64,000 nucleotides of DNA from Flagellimonas myxillae (GTDB lineage: Bacteria > Bacteroidota > Bacteroidia > Flavobacteriales > Flavobacteriaceae). Position 1 is the first letter of the stretch; every line of letters begins with the position of its first letter. The stretch is from positions 434,001 through 498,000 of the forward strand of contig NZ_JAMFLY010000003.1 in the NCBI RefSeq assembly GCF_023502235.1, written 5' to 3'. Made by a program: the position numbers and the translations under genes. The notes under the pieces were generated by a model, which searched no databases, was not told the origin of the DNA, and worked only from the letters and a program-made list of their open reading frames with translations. Positions 51,711 to 60,776 of the stretch are shown piece by piece.

Positions 51711-52442
51711 ATGAAAAACAGGATTACCAAAACATTACTGATATTGACCATCATGGTAGTATCAAGTTTTAGACTAAATGCACAGATACCTGATCCAGGT
51801 TTCCAAGTGGATGAAACAACCGCAATTGTTATTACGGATCCTCAGAATGACTTTTTAAGTCCGCAGGGAGTTACATGGGGTGTTATTGGAGAAAGTGTAA
51901 TAAAGAACAATACCGTCGAAAACCTGGAGACCTTGTTCAAAATAGCAGAAGCGAATGGTATAAAAGTATTTATCTCGCCACATTATTATTATGAACACGA
52001 CCATAAATGGCAATTTGAAGGTGCGCTTGAAAAATTAATGCATGATATAGGGATGTTCGACCGCGGTGACCAATTGAACAAAGAAGGTTTTGAGGGGTCA
52101 GGAGCCGATTGGTTGCCAAGATATAAGAAATATATTGAAAAAGACTTTGTGACCGTTGTTGGTCCCCATAAAGTCTATGGTCCTGAGCAAAATGATTTGT
52201 CACTTCAGTTGAGAAAGCAAAAAATCGATAAAGTAGTATTAGCAGGAATGTCAGGAAACCTTTGTGTTGAATCGCATTTAAGGGAATTATTGGAAGATGG
52301 TTTTGAAGTGGCAGTAGTCAAAGATGCAACCGCTTCAGCTGTCGCCCCGGGTTATGATGGAAATTTGGCGGCTGAAATCAATTACAGATTTGTGGCGAGT
52401 CATGTATACACTACTGAAGAGTTTCAATCGCTCTTTAGGTAA
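51711..52442 (+). CDS. Isochorismatase-family cysteine hydrolase, exported twin
   Basis: A 243-residue isochorismatase-like protein with a signal peptide (residues 1-24, FRLNA-Q). Predicted triad: D43 (ITDPQNDF), K154 (GPHKVYGP), C185 (MSGNLCVESH). Very close to the cytoplasmic protein at 41777-42484 throughout, apart from the signal and small indels. Hydrolases of this group are usually cytoplasmic, so export is unusual. The cysteine nucleophile is not followed by an obvious disulfide partner. Own terminator at 52469. Confidence 0.9.
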   Translation: MKNRITKTLLILTIMVVSSFRLNAQIPDPGFQVDETTAIVITDPQNDFLSPQGVTWGVIGESVIKNNTVENLETLFKIAEANGIKVFISPHYYYEHDHKWQFEGALEKLMHDIGMFDRGDQLNKEGFEGSGADWLPRYKKYIEKDFVTVVGPHKVYGPEQNDLSLQLRKQKIDKVVLAGMSGNLCVESHLRELLEDGFEVAVVKDATASAVAPGYDGNLAAEINYRFVASHVYTTEEFQSLFR

Positions 52443-52468
52443 GCAAGTGCAATTGTGTTTAGTGTGTT

Positions 52469-52495
52469 AGGGTAGGGTGAAAGCCCTGCCCTTTT
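52469..52495 (+). terminator. Terminator after the exported isochorismatase-like gene
   Basis: Stem GGGTAGGG/CCCTGCCC (one G-T pair) with loop TGAAAG, followed by CTTTTAT on the plus strand, 27 bases after the stop. Confidence 0.75.
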
Positions 52496-52611
52496 ATCGT
52501 TTTGTAGCTTATACAAAATTCCGGCTGAATATGAACCCACTGTTGACTCAATGATGGCTGGATTGTAACATTAGCTTTACCCATTCGTTTACGAATAGAA
52601 CCTTATTTGAC

Positions 52612-53433
52612 ATGAAAAATAAATCTCCACTTTATATCGGTATTGCCATAATTGGTATTATTTTCCTAATCATGATCATTCCAATTGATGTCATGCTTGC
52701 CAATACTTTGTTGTCTGAATTCCAATTGGAAAATGTATCGCTTACAATTAAAATGTCATTGATTTTTATGGTTGCACTGGCGGGAGTATATCGATTGAAG
52801 TTAATAGCTCTATCCGGATTGTCCTCAGAGTACGGATGGACGTCCAAACTTCTGAATCTGATACCGGTCTACCTTTTTATTATCGGTATTTTAGGTTTTA
52901 TGGGCAAGGATATGTCAGGCATAAACATATTAAACCTCCTGTTGTTGCTTTTTGCTTGTCTATCTGTAGGATTTGCCGAAGAATTTATGTTTCGAGGATT
53001 TCTTCAGCCCTTTTTTATTCAAAAGTATTTGTCAAAACGGAAAGGACTCTTTAAAAGTGTTCTTTATTCTGCAATGTTCTTCGGGGCTTCACATCTGATT
53101 AATTTAATGGTGAATGACAATATTCCACAAGTGATAGGTCAGGCGATTTATGCCATATTAATTGGATTTTTCTTTGGTGTTTTGGTATTGAAAACGAATA
53201 AATTGATACCCTTGGCCATCACCCATGGCCTCATCAACTTTTTCTTTTTGATTGGTACATTGCCGGGATTACAAAATACTGAAGACATAGTTTCAGAATC
53301 CCACCCCCTTCCTAGTTTGACGGAGCAAATTTTGGGAGGACTTTTACCAATAATCATATTCTTGCCTTTGTTTATTATTGGTCTATTAATGCTTAAAAAG
53401 ATTGACTTAGAGCAAGTTCAGGATAAATTGTGA
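52612..53433 (+). CDS. CPBP-family intramembrane glutamic metalloprotease
   Basis: A 273-residue multi-helix inner-membrane protein (about eight helices). CPBP/Abi motifs are complete: EEFMFRGFLQ (motif 1, paired glutamates and Arg), FFGASHL (motif 2, His) and the later THGLINFFF (motif 3, His/Asn). The family includes CAAX proteases and bacteriocin self-immunity proteins; function here is open. It lies downstream of the secreted hydrolase terminator and has no partner on its strand closer than 139 bases. Confidence 0.88.
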   Translation: MKNKSPLYIGIAIIGIIFLIMIIPIDVMLANTLLSEFQLENVSLTIKMSLIFMVALAGVYRLKLIALSGLSSEYGWTSKLLNLIPVYLFIIGILGFMGKDMSGINILNLLLLLFACLSVGFAEEFMFRGFLQPFFIQKYLSKRKGLFKSVLYSAMFFGASHLINLMVNDNIPQVIGQAIYAILIGFFFGVLVLKTNKLIPLAITHGLINFFFLIGTLPGLQNTEDIVSESHPLPSLTEQILGGLLPIIIFLPLFIIGLLMLKKIDLEQVQDKL

Positions 53434-53572
53434 ACTTGGAGCGCATTTGTTGTATGCTAGGTTTTATTGATTATCATTATTTGATAATGATTCTTAACTT
53501 TTAGGACGCCATTTAAAATGAAAACAAGATTTTAATTGAATTCTATCTCTGGAACTGGGTAAAAGTTGAGAA

Positions 53573-54160
53573 ATGACAACAGCTAATCAAATAGATTTGT
53601 TAATTAATCATATAAACTATCACATCGAACTAAGTCAATATGATATTGGAAAAATCTCGGAAGTAATTGAATTCAAGGAGCTTAAAAAAAAGGATTTTTT
53701 AATCTCACCAGGAGATAGGTCAAATACCATGAACTTCATTGTCCAGGGTTGTATGAGGAGTTTTTATTTAGATGAGAATGCCCAAGAGCATACATTACAA
53801 TTAGGCATTGAAGAATGGTGGATAAATGATTTGTATAGTTATTTGAGCAGAAAGGAATCAAGAATGTATGTTCAGGCCTTAGAACAAACTAAACTGATTT
53901 TACTTCCTCGGTTGAAATTGGAAAAGCTCTATTTTGAAGTCCCCGAAGTTTCACACTTTTTCCGCATGAAGTTTCAAAACGCATATGTTTCGATGCAAGA
54001 GCGCATAATTAATAGCATGAGTGATGAGGCATATGAGAGATATACGGATTTCATAAAAACGTATAGAGATATTGAACAACGAGTTCCACAGTATATTATC
54101 GCTTCTTATTTAGGGATTACTCCAGAATTTTTAAGTCACTTACGTAAAAAAAACTCCTAG
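53573..54160 (+). CDS. Crp/Fnr-family transcriptional regulator
   Basis: A 195-residue regulator with an N-terminal cyclic-nucleotide-type beta-roll (about 20-125, FLISPGDRSNTMNFIVQGCMR) and a C-terminal HTH_Crp type domain with VPQYIIASYLGITPEFLSHLRKKNS (shown in short: IIASYLGITPEFLSHLR). The conserved Arg that contacts cAMP phosphate is not clearly present, as in many Bacteroidota members, so it may sense another ligand or none. No target site was identified. Confidence 0.9.
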   Translation: MTTANQIDLLINHINYHIELSQYDIGKISEVIEFKELKKKDFLISPGDRSNTMNFIVQGCMRSFYLDENAQEHTLQLGIEEWWINDLYSYLSRKESRMYVQALEQTKLILLPRLKLEKLYFEVPEVSHFFRMKFQNAYVSMQERIINSMSDEAYERYTDFIKTYRDIEQRVPQYIIASYLGITPEFLSHLRKKNS

Positions 54161-54386
54161 AGTTCTTTCTTAAGCTATCTTAAGAGTTTTTCAATATTGT
54201 CATTATAGTTTTGACCTATAATCAATAAAAGGATTATGGGTTGACCATAGTTATAGTTGTAGGAACTCCGCTGTATAATGGTTCATGAAGTATACCCTGC
54301 AATTCTAAGAATTTATGTGTGTTAGATTAAACATTTGGAGCAAAGAATGATTCTAAAATTTAGGTACTAATTAAAAAAACAATGCT

Positions 54387-55346
54387 ATGAAGAAAATAAT
54401 GGCTTTTTCTGGGAGCAACAATCCGGAATCAATAAATGAAAAACTTGTTAAATCAATTATACAAAGGTATTCTAACTATGATATTCGGTTCATAGATTTA
54501 AAAAAATTCGATGCGCCCATCTATTCTAGAAGGATTCACCAACGTGGAATACCACAACAAATTCAAGATTTATATCAAGTATTTCAGCAGAGTGACGGTT
54601 TTATCATTGCCTCGCCAGAGCATAATGGACTACCCTCAGCATTTCTAAAAAATATAATAGACTGGCTTTCTGTAATAAACCAGAGATTCTTCAATAATAA
54701 ACCTGTCTTATTGATAAGCACATCTCCTGGTGTAACCGGGGCCAAGACACATTTGGCCATATTGACCAAATTGATCCCTTTATGGGGTGGTATTTTAAGA
54801 GGCACCTATTCGTTGGGAAGTTTTAACAAAAGCTTTGATATTACTTCAAATACGATTATAAAGGAGGAAGAACTAGGATTGATTGATCAAAGATTTAAGG
54901 TGTTTATGGGTAAAGATGTAGCTTTAAAAAGTAACAAAGAAATTGTTCAAAACTACTTCACGGCATTCCAAAGTGGTAATTTGGAAGTAGTCCTGAGTAC
55001 TTTTCATCCTAGTTGCTATATTGTTAGTGTGAAAGAGGAGGAACGTCCCGCTGAGCAACTTCATGGGATTTACCGAACACGTAAAGAAGCAAAACAATTC
55101 TTAAAAAATATTGTGACTCTATTTGACACCAAAGAATTTACTGTGGACATGATAGTTGAAGCAGAAGCTAATGTTGTAGTTTCTAAAGGATCATTTTCAC
55201 ATTTGGTAAAAAGCTCTGGAAAATTGTTCAGGAGTAATTGGGTGCAATGGTGTTTGGTTGAGGATGGAATGATAAAAGAATATAGATTTTATGAAGATTC
55301 CGCAGCTTTGATTGAAGCTTCAAACATTGAGTGTATAGAGTTATGA
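54387..55346 (+). CDS. NADPH-dependent FMN reductase fused to a SnoaL-like domain
   Basis: A 319-residue fusion. Residues 1-165 are a flavodoxin-fold NADPH-dependent FMN reductase with SGSNNPESIN (FMN phosphate loop) and ASPEHNGLPSAFLKNIIDWL. Residues 185-315 are a SnoaL/NTF2-like domain (VQNYFTAFQSGNLEVVLSTFHP at its start, WVQWCLVEDGMIKEYRFYED near the end). No frameshift joins them and the linker is short, so the fusion is real. A reductase feeding an oxygen-labile substrate pocket is a possible use; no substrate is known. The stop overlaps the next gene by ATGA. Confidence 0.85.
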   Translation: MKKIMAFSGSNNPESINEKLVKSIIQRYSNYDIRFIDLKKFDAPIYSRRIHQRGIPQQIQDLYQVFQQSDGFIIASPEHNGLPSAFLKNIIDWLSVINQRFFNNKPVLLISTSPGVTGAKTHLAILTKLIPLWGGILRGTYSLGSFNKSFDITSNTIIKEEELGLIDQRFKVFMGKDVALKSNKEIVQNYFTAFQSGNLEVVLSTFHPSCYIVSVKEEERPAEQLHGIYRTRKEAKQFLKNIVTLFDTKEFTVDMIVEAEANVVVSKGSFSHLVKSSGKLFRSNWVQWCLVEDGMIKEYRFYEDSAALIEASNIECIEL

Positions 55347-56053
55347 AATCCAAAGCTATAGCTCACCAATTTGAGTTTTGGAAATACCTGGGAAAAGCTG
55401 GCAATTACTTTTGGAGCGATGGTGGTTATTATACAATTTCGGCGAAAAATTTCACTTGGCCGTCTAGAATTTTTAACTTGATAAATCCTGATGTAGGCCT
55501 ACTGAAGGAAAAAATCAAATTAAAACTAATACCTCATTCGATTGCTGTTGAAGATGGGAATTGCATTGGAGATGAGTTGAAAAATGAAGGTTTTTCTACA
55601 AAATCTATTGTAGATGGGATGACTTTGTTGTTGAAACCTTCCTCGTCGTTTTTGGCATCAACGCACATTGTCAGGATTAGCAATCAAGAAGAGCTCAAAG
55701 TATTTGCCAGTATTGCGTCAGAGGCTTTTGGTTATACGATTTACCCATCTTCTCTTTCTGGACTCCTTGTGGGTAACAGGGCCAAATTGTTTATTGGGAG
55801 TTATAAAGACAAATTCGTAAGCTGCGGAATCTTGTTTCTGGATTCCAACAATGACTGTGGGTTACATATGATTGGGACCAGAAAAGGATTCCGAGGTTTA
55901 GGTATAGGCAAAATGATGACAGAGCATTTATTGAATCAAGCAATAAAAAATAAAAGCAAAGAAATACACTTGGTAGCTTCAAAATTGGGATTGCCTATTT
56001 ATAATAGTCTCGGTTTTCAAAAGCGAGGATATTTAAAGTCCTACATCATTTAA
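55343..56053 (+). CDS. GNAT-family N-acetyltransferase
   Basis: A 236-residue protein from ATG 55343, which overlaps the stop of the FMN reductase gene by four bases; an upstream GTG at 55331 is less likely. The acetyl-CoA site is in IGTRKGFRGLGIGKMMTEHL (motif A, RGLGIG), and the C-terminal YNSLGFQKRGYLKSY is the family tail with Tyr-Asn-Leu-Gly-Phe. N-terminal 130 residues are not recognised. The coupled stop/start suggests cofunction with the upstream fusion. Confidence 0.85.
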   Translation: MKSKAIAHQFEFWKYLGKAGNYFWSDGGYYTISAKNFTWPSRIFNLINPDVGLLKEKIKLKLIPHSIAVEDGNCIGDELKNEGFSTKSIVDGMTLLLKPSSSFLASTHIVRISNQEELKVFASIASEAFGYTIYPSSLSGLLVGNRAKLFIGSYKDKFVSCGILFLDSNNDCGLHMIGTRKGFRGLGIGKMMTEHLLNQAIKNKSKEIHLVASKLGLPIYNSLGFQKRGYLKSYII

Positions 56054-56063
56054 TTAAGGAATT

Positions 56064-57188
56064 ATGAAGTACATATTTTTGGTGATGTTTACTACTGTTT
56101 TCTATTCCAATGCGCAAGACCTTGATAAGTTATTGGAGAGTAAACTTAATTCCACAACTGAGAGTCCAGTGAATAGCATTTCCATTTATGTTAAAATCGC
56201 TGATAGTGTGATAGTAGAAAAAGCTGTTGGACTGAGGCAAAAAAATGGTGAGAAAGCCAAAACATCCGATCAATTTAGAATTGCAAGTAGCACAAAATTG
56301 TTTGTAGCAACAATAATATTACAACTTGAAGAAGAAGGGAAGCTTCATATTGATGATAAAGTATATCCTTACCTGAAAGATATTGAGTTTTTACGATTGG
56401 ATGAATTTCATTATTATCAGGATTCGACGAATTTGGGTGGAGTAACCACAGGTTATTCGAAAGCAATGACGATTAAACAACTTTTATCGCATAGAAGTGG
56501 TCTTGCAGATATTTTTAATGATAGGGAAGCGGCTTTTTTCAGTATGGTTATGAATGAGCCTGAAAAAGAATATCACCCAAAAAACATTGTCAATTTATAT
56601 TTTGAATACGGACTCAACAAAGAAGCCAAATTCAAACCCGATGAAGGCTGGCACTATTCCGATATGAACTATGTGCTGTTGGGGCTACTAATTGAAAAAT
56701 TGGATGGTAAATTATTGTCCCAATCTATTCGTGACCGAATTCTAGATCCCTTAGGTTTAAAGAATACCTATTTCGAGTTTTATGAGTATACTGATGTTCA
56801 GGAAAACCGACTAAATCAATATGTAGGTACAATCGATTTCAATAATGTGAATACTTCTTTTGACTGGTCGGGAGGTGGATTGGTCAGTACGCATCAAGAC
56901 TTAGCTATTTTTATATCAGCTTTGTTCGATAACCGGCTGATATCGGAAAAATCACTACGAAAAATGACAAAGACGCAAGCAACTATAAAGAACCATCTTC
57001 CATACGGACTTGGAGTATACGAATCCATTTACAATGAAGAAATCTACTACGGCCATTATGGGTTTTACGGGACTTACATCGGTTACAGTCCAAATACCAA
57101 AGCAGTACTTTCATACTGTATTTCGCAGGCATTACCTTCTTTTTATGTTTATGAATATGTTGATTCTTTGGTAATGATCATTCAATGA
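56064..57188 (+). CDS. Serine hydrolase, class C beta-lactamase-like
   Basis: A 374-residue exported serine hydrolase of the beta-lactamase/DD-peptidase group: signal peptide (to NAQ, residue 18), catalytic SSTK (S75, K78) and the YSDMNYVLLG block in place of the YxN motif, with HYGFYGTYIGY near the third conserved box. The KTG is replaced by HYG, which fits esterases and DD-peptidase-like enzymes more than beta-lactamases. It is 10 bases after the GNAT gene. Substrate unknown. Confidence 0.88.
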   Translation: MKYIFLVMFTTVFYSNAQDLDKLLESKLNSTTESPVNSISIYVKIADSVIVEKAVGLRQKNGEKAKTSDQFRIASSTKLFVATIILQLEEEGKLHIDDKVYPYLKDIEFLRLDEFHYYQDSTNLGGVTTGYSKAMTIKQLLSHRSGLADIFNDREAAFFSMVMNEPEKEYHPKNIVNLYFEYGLNKEAKFKPDEGWHYSDMNYVLLGLLIEKLDGKLLSQSIRDRILDPLGLKNTYFEFYEYTDVQENRLNQYVGTIDFNNVNTSFDWSGGGLVSTHQDLAIFISALFDNRLISEKSLRKMTKTQATIKNHLPYGLGVYESIYNEEIYYGHYGFYGTYIGYSPNTKAVLSYCISQALPSFYVYEYVDSLVMIIQ

Positions 57189-57496
57189 CGTAATTGGTAA
57201 TTTTAAATGAGACCTTCACAAAAGGTCTTTGTTCTATTTTTTGTTTATTGAAATTTAATAAGAGCAATTCGGTATATTTTTTCCACCGTTTTATTTAGCT
57301 ATTGAATTAAATTAGAACTCTTGAGTTGAAAAGTTTAAAAGGCCATATAAATTAAATGGTATGACATCAAACTATTATTTATACTTTATTTCTCCAAGAT
57401 TACTATCATCTTAAACGTAATGGATTACTACAGATTTCTGTAACTACTGAATTGTGCATTGTTTTAAATTTGGAGTAATCTCCAGGAACCTCAATT
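57189..57496. other. Intergenic region between serine hydrolase and exonuclease-fold genes
   Basis: A stretch of just over 300 bases. Only a weak terminator-like hairpin (arms 57210-57216 and 57222-57228, AGACCTT/AAGGTCT, followed by T-rich DNA) is visible. No gene, repeat or clear promoter was found. Confidence 0.5.
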
Positions 57497-58318
57497 ATGA
57501 ACAAGCTTTTCCTTTTAATAACTTTACTAGCGGTTTGCTTTTTGCATTCACAAGAACAAAATGTTTTGCTTGTAACATGGAATATCAAAGACTTTGGGAA
57601 AACAAAAAATGCAGAAGAACTAAATCGAATTGCTGAAGTTGTAAAGGAGGCTGATATTTTAGCCATTCAAGAAGTTGTGGCCGGATATGGTGGAGCACAA
57701 GCCGTAGCTAAGCTATCGGATATTCTTAATAGAAAGGGAGCTCAGTGGGATTATGTAATCAGCAACCCTACCAATAGTCCTAAATATGCCACCGAACGTT
57801 ACGCTTTTATTTGGAAAACAAAGAATATCAAAATAAAGAATAGAGGTTGGCTACTTGATGAATTGAATCCGAATATAGACAGAGAACCTTTTTTATTGGA
57901 TTTCTACTTAAACAAGCAGAAATTTACTGTGATTAATTTTCACTCGAGACCCCACGATAAAAATCCTGAAAGTGAAATAGAGGCTTTGAGTAATTTTGTG
58001 ATGGATTCACTAGGGACACCTTTAATAATTGCCGGTGATTTTAACGTGGATGAAAAAGAACCCGTTTTTGATCCTTTAAAAAGCAAAGGCTACACAGCAA
58101 CTATTACCAATCAAAAAACCACACTAAAAAGAACTTGTAAACGTGGAGAGTACCTGAATTATCCAATAGATAACATTTTTTATTCAATCGATATAAAAAA
58201 AATTGATGGCGGGGTTATTGATTTTGTAAAGCTCTGTAATCGGATAGAACAGGCCAGAAAAATTTCGGATCATATACCAGTTTTTCTAATGTTTCATGTT
58301 GAACGAAAACAACAATGA
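57497..58318 (+). CDS. Exported endonuclease/exonuclease/phosphatase-family protein
   Basis: A 273-residue protein of the EEP (DNase I-like) superfamily with signal peptide (residues 1-18, CFLHS-Q). Active-site blocks: VTWNIKDFG, AIQEVVAG, NFHSRPHDKN, AGDFNVDE and SDHIPVFL, with the catalytic histidine in SDHIP. Such secreted forms act on DNA, phospholipids or phosphoinositides; target unknown. Convergent with the small membrane protein of the nine-gene run, four bases away. Confidence 0.88.
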   Translation: MNKLFLLITLLAVCFLHSQEQNVLLVTWNIKDFGKTKNAEELNRIAEVVKEADILAIQEVVAGYGGAQAVAKLSDILNRKGAQWDYVISNPTNSPKYATERYAFIWKTKNIKIKNRGWLLDELNPNIDREPFLLDFYLNKQKFTVINFHSRPHDKNPESEIEALSNFVMDSLGTPLIIAGDFNVDEKEPVFDPLKSKGYTATITNQKTTLKRTCKRGEYLNYPIDNIFYSIDIKKIDGGVIDFVKLCNRIEQARKISDHIPVFLMFHVERKQQ

Positions 58319-58322
58319 TTTT

Positions 58323-58700
58323 TTATTCTAACATACTTCCCAATGGGAACGTCTCAACATGATATGTGGGTTGTTTTCTTAAAAGCTTTACTTCATCAAA
58401 AACAAATGCAAATTCTTCCGTTTGGTAAGATGGAAGATAAATCTGTTTGGACTTTTCGTACTTATTTCCAGCTTGTTCGGCATAAGCCCTAATTATGACA
58501 TACCCATCTCCGCCCTTATTTATTATCCGCCCCGAAATCTTCATACTATAATTGAATAAAGAGCTTGATGTTCCATCAGCATGAGAATTAACTATCTCAG
58601 GTTTTGGCGGCACGACGGATTTGAAAATACGTTGGTAATTCGTAAAAAGAAATATACCGATAATCAAAAGGATTCCTATAATGACATATTTACTTTTCAT
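58323..58700 (-). CDS. Hypothetical single-helix membrane protein, 125 residues
   Basis: A membrane-anchored small protein: one N-terminal helix (about residues 5-22) then a predicted extracytoplasmic part (about 100 residues, beta-rich, with GGDGYVIIRAYAEQAGN). I do not recognise the family. It lies 21 bases downstream of the 622-residue gene on the same strand and may be the last gene of that operon. Confidence 0.7.
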   Translation of the reverse strand: MKSKYVIIGILLIIGIFLFTNYQRIFKSVVPPKPEIVNSHADGTSSSLFNYSMKISGRIINKGGDGYVIIRAYAEQAGNKYEKSKQIYLPSYQTEEFAFVFDEVKLLRKQPTYHVETFPLGSMLE

Positions 58701-58721
58701 ATTGATGGCCTGATGTAAAAG

Positions 58722-60590
58722 TTATCGTTTGCAATAAATATAAATTTCAGCTCCAACCTCATAGCAGCTTGAAACCAAAGAGGAAACAAACCATAATATT
58801 TGAATAACTTCATTTCTTTCTGCAAAATCATCCGCATTACGAAGTTTATTTAATCTATCTTCTAGTTCTATTTTAGAAATGAAATTAATTACAAGAACAA
58901 CCCTCTTTTTAAGATTCGGATATAATTTTAGCTTTTTGAAATATTCAATTGCATCTGCCACATTGTTGCCTTTTCTTAATCTTGTAATTTCGGTTTGAAC
59001 TTTGTTAATCTTGAATTTTTTAGCCCATAGATTTTCCTTAATTGGCCATTGGTTATCGGATGGACTAAGGTTTCCTAAGTTCTTTTGGGCTTGTCCTATT
59101 ATTTCTTGAAAAGCAGATGCTGAAAATTTTGAATCTTTATATTTTGAATGATAGAACGAAATACTTTCATCGTTTAATCCAATGTGGTCTGCCCATTCTT
59201 TGCCTAAGTCATCGCAAATAAAATATTCCGATTCAGATGAAAACGTATGCTCTACAAATCCAAAAATGGAATCATCATCAAAGTTTTTAGAGTTAGCAGT
59301 GAAACTCCCTTTTTCAGATGTGACTAAGTCGAGTTTAGGATGCGGAATAAAAAGCTTTAAGAAAGCTTCTATGTTGCTTAAAAGTCTACTATCCTTAAAG
59401 AGTTTTCTATTACTGTAAACTAAGTCTGGTGTATCAAACGTAACGATAAAGCTATTTGTCCTATTTATGTATTGAAGAATCGGATAAACTGAATCTTCTG
59501 AAAACTGAATACATAGCCTGGCTAATTTTCTTGAACGAAGCGTGATGGAATGAGAGTTGAGTGATACGTACAAATCATTAATAATCTTATTGTTTATTTT
59601 GTAATTACTAACACCATTTTTTTCTTCAGATTCAATCTTCAAAAGGCGTTCAAAGTTGTTTAAGACTTTAATAATGTCAACCTCTCTTTCCTGTTCTTTA
59701 TTTAGTATGAAGCACCTCTCGATTCGATTATCTTCGAAATCTGAGTATAATTTGGAAAGGGTGATTAAGATTGCAATTGGTAGTAGATTGTCTTTTTCAT
59801 TTGAATAATCTATGGGAGTTGCAAACGATGAGAGAAAACTTGACTGTGGTTCGAAATTAATAATCCGGGCAACAATTTTATGTGCCCAATTTAGAAAAGC
59901 TTCGATATTGTTTTTAATTCCAAATTTGTTGATTCTCGAAGAATTCAATGAAAGAGACACTTTATGATCTTCATTATTTACCCTTAGATTACTTAGTACA
60001 TAGCTTTGTAAACCCAAAGTTGAGAGATTTTCCTTTAGATCAGTAGATTCAATGCTTTTTTGACGAATTGACTTATCTGCAATATTTAAATTATTCATTG
60101 AAAATTTCTCAAAAGTTGTGTCATCATCAGTGAATATTGAGGTTAACACCTCATACTCAATTGGAGAGAATAATTTTAAAAAATCTTTAATCCCAGAAAT
60201 ATTTCTTTTTGCAATTACTAAATGGTTCTGAAAATCAACCAGGCATATATAAGCTAACTTTTTTTCGTCCCATCCTTCTATAGATTTCTCTATGAATGTT
60301 GGCTTTTTTTCATATTTGAAAACAGCGATGGAATAGTAGACAAAATCGTTATCGCTAATCTGGTATTTAGATTTTAATTCTTTCAAAAGAAAGTTTCCTT
60401 TCTTTTCTGCAGAAGCTTCTTTAAATGTATTTTTTATTAACCTCTTGCTTATAAACCCTTTCTTTTTTTTAAGAAAGAAATAAGCATTTTCGTTGAGAAT
60501 AATGTTTTGAATCAATTTGTCTTTATTCACACTATATGTTTTAGAGATAGAAGGACCATTAGCAACAACAGCCATATTGATAGCATACAT
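58722..60590 (-). CDS. Hypothetical protein, 622 residues, unknown family
   Basis: A large intact frame with no signal peptide or membrane helix. N-terminal half (1-250) is helical and lysine-rich; the middle has leucine-rich helices; the C-terminal third contains YFICDDLGKEWADHIGL and FYHSKYKDSKFSASAFQEII, blocks with conserved-looking acidic and histidine residues, then a coil-like end. I do not recognise the family; from memory the CDDxGxEWAD-type block recalls proteins found near defence genes, but this is unverified. The start is uncertain: ATG 60590 or 60575, either of which overlaps the end of the DUF4236 gene by 49-64 bases. Confidence 0.85.
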   Translation of the reverse strand: MYAINMAVVANGPSISKTYSVNKDKLIQNIILNENAYFFLKKKKGFISKRLIKNTFKEASAEKKGNFLLKELKSKYQISDNDFVYYSIAVFKYEKKPTFIEKSIEGWDEKKLAYICLVDFQNHLVIAKRNISGIKDFLKLFSPIEYEVLTSIFTDDDTTFEKFSMNNLNIADKSIRQKSIESTDLKENLSTLGLQSYVLSNLRVNNEDHKVSLSLNSSRINKFGIKNNIEAFLNWAHKIVARIINFEPQSSFLSSFATPIDYSNEKDNLLPIAILITLSKLYSDFEDNRIERCFILNKEQEREVDIIKVLNNFERLLKIESEEKNGVSNYKINNKIINDLYVSLNSHSITLRSRKLARLCIQFSEDSVYPILQYINRTNSFIVTFDTPDLVYSNRKLFKDSRLLSNIEAFLKLFIPHPKLDLVTSEKGSFTANSKNFDDDSIFGFVEHTFSSESEYFICDDLGKEWADHIGLNDESISFYHSKYKDSKFSASAFQEIIGQAQKNLGNLSPSDNQWPIKENLWAKKFKINKVQTEITRLRKGNNVADAIEYFKKLKLYPNLKKRVVLVINFISKIELEDRLNKLRNADDFAERNEVIQILWFVSSLVSSCYEVGAEIYIYCKR

Positions 60591-60775
60591 CCGCTATTTT
60601 TTGATTTGGAAAAAGTCTTTCGATAGGTTAATCCGGGTATTCCTGTTTTCAAGGAATATCCATTTGAACTTAAACTGCCTCTTTTGTTTCTATAACTAGG
60701 GGTAATACCTGATTTACTCACATTTATGCCCAGTCCCTTGCCTAACTTGATACGCTTGTTAAATCTAAATGCCAT
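60527..60775 (-). CDS. DUF4236 protein with C-terminal membrane helix
   Basis: An 82-residue protein. The N-terminal 50 residues match the DUF4236 pattern (MAFRFNKRIKLGKGLGINVSK... with SKSGITPSYR and GIPGLTYRK). A C-terminal hydrophobic stretch (CMLSIWLLLLMVLLSL) would anchor it in the inner membrane. One base separates it from the upstream VWA gene and its end overlaps the 622-residue gene. DUF4236 has no assigned function. Confidence 0.8.
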   Translation of the reverse strand: MAFRFNKRIKLGKGLGINVSKSGITPSYRNKRGSLSSNGYSLKTGIPGLTYRKTFSKSKNSGCMLSIWLLLLMVLLSLKHIV

Positions 60776-60776
60776 A

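Noticed and set aside
54165-54195. CTTAAG-type hairpin after the Crp/Fnr gene as a terminator.
   Set aside because: The stem is only six AT-rich bases; too weak to list as a feature.
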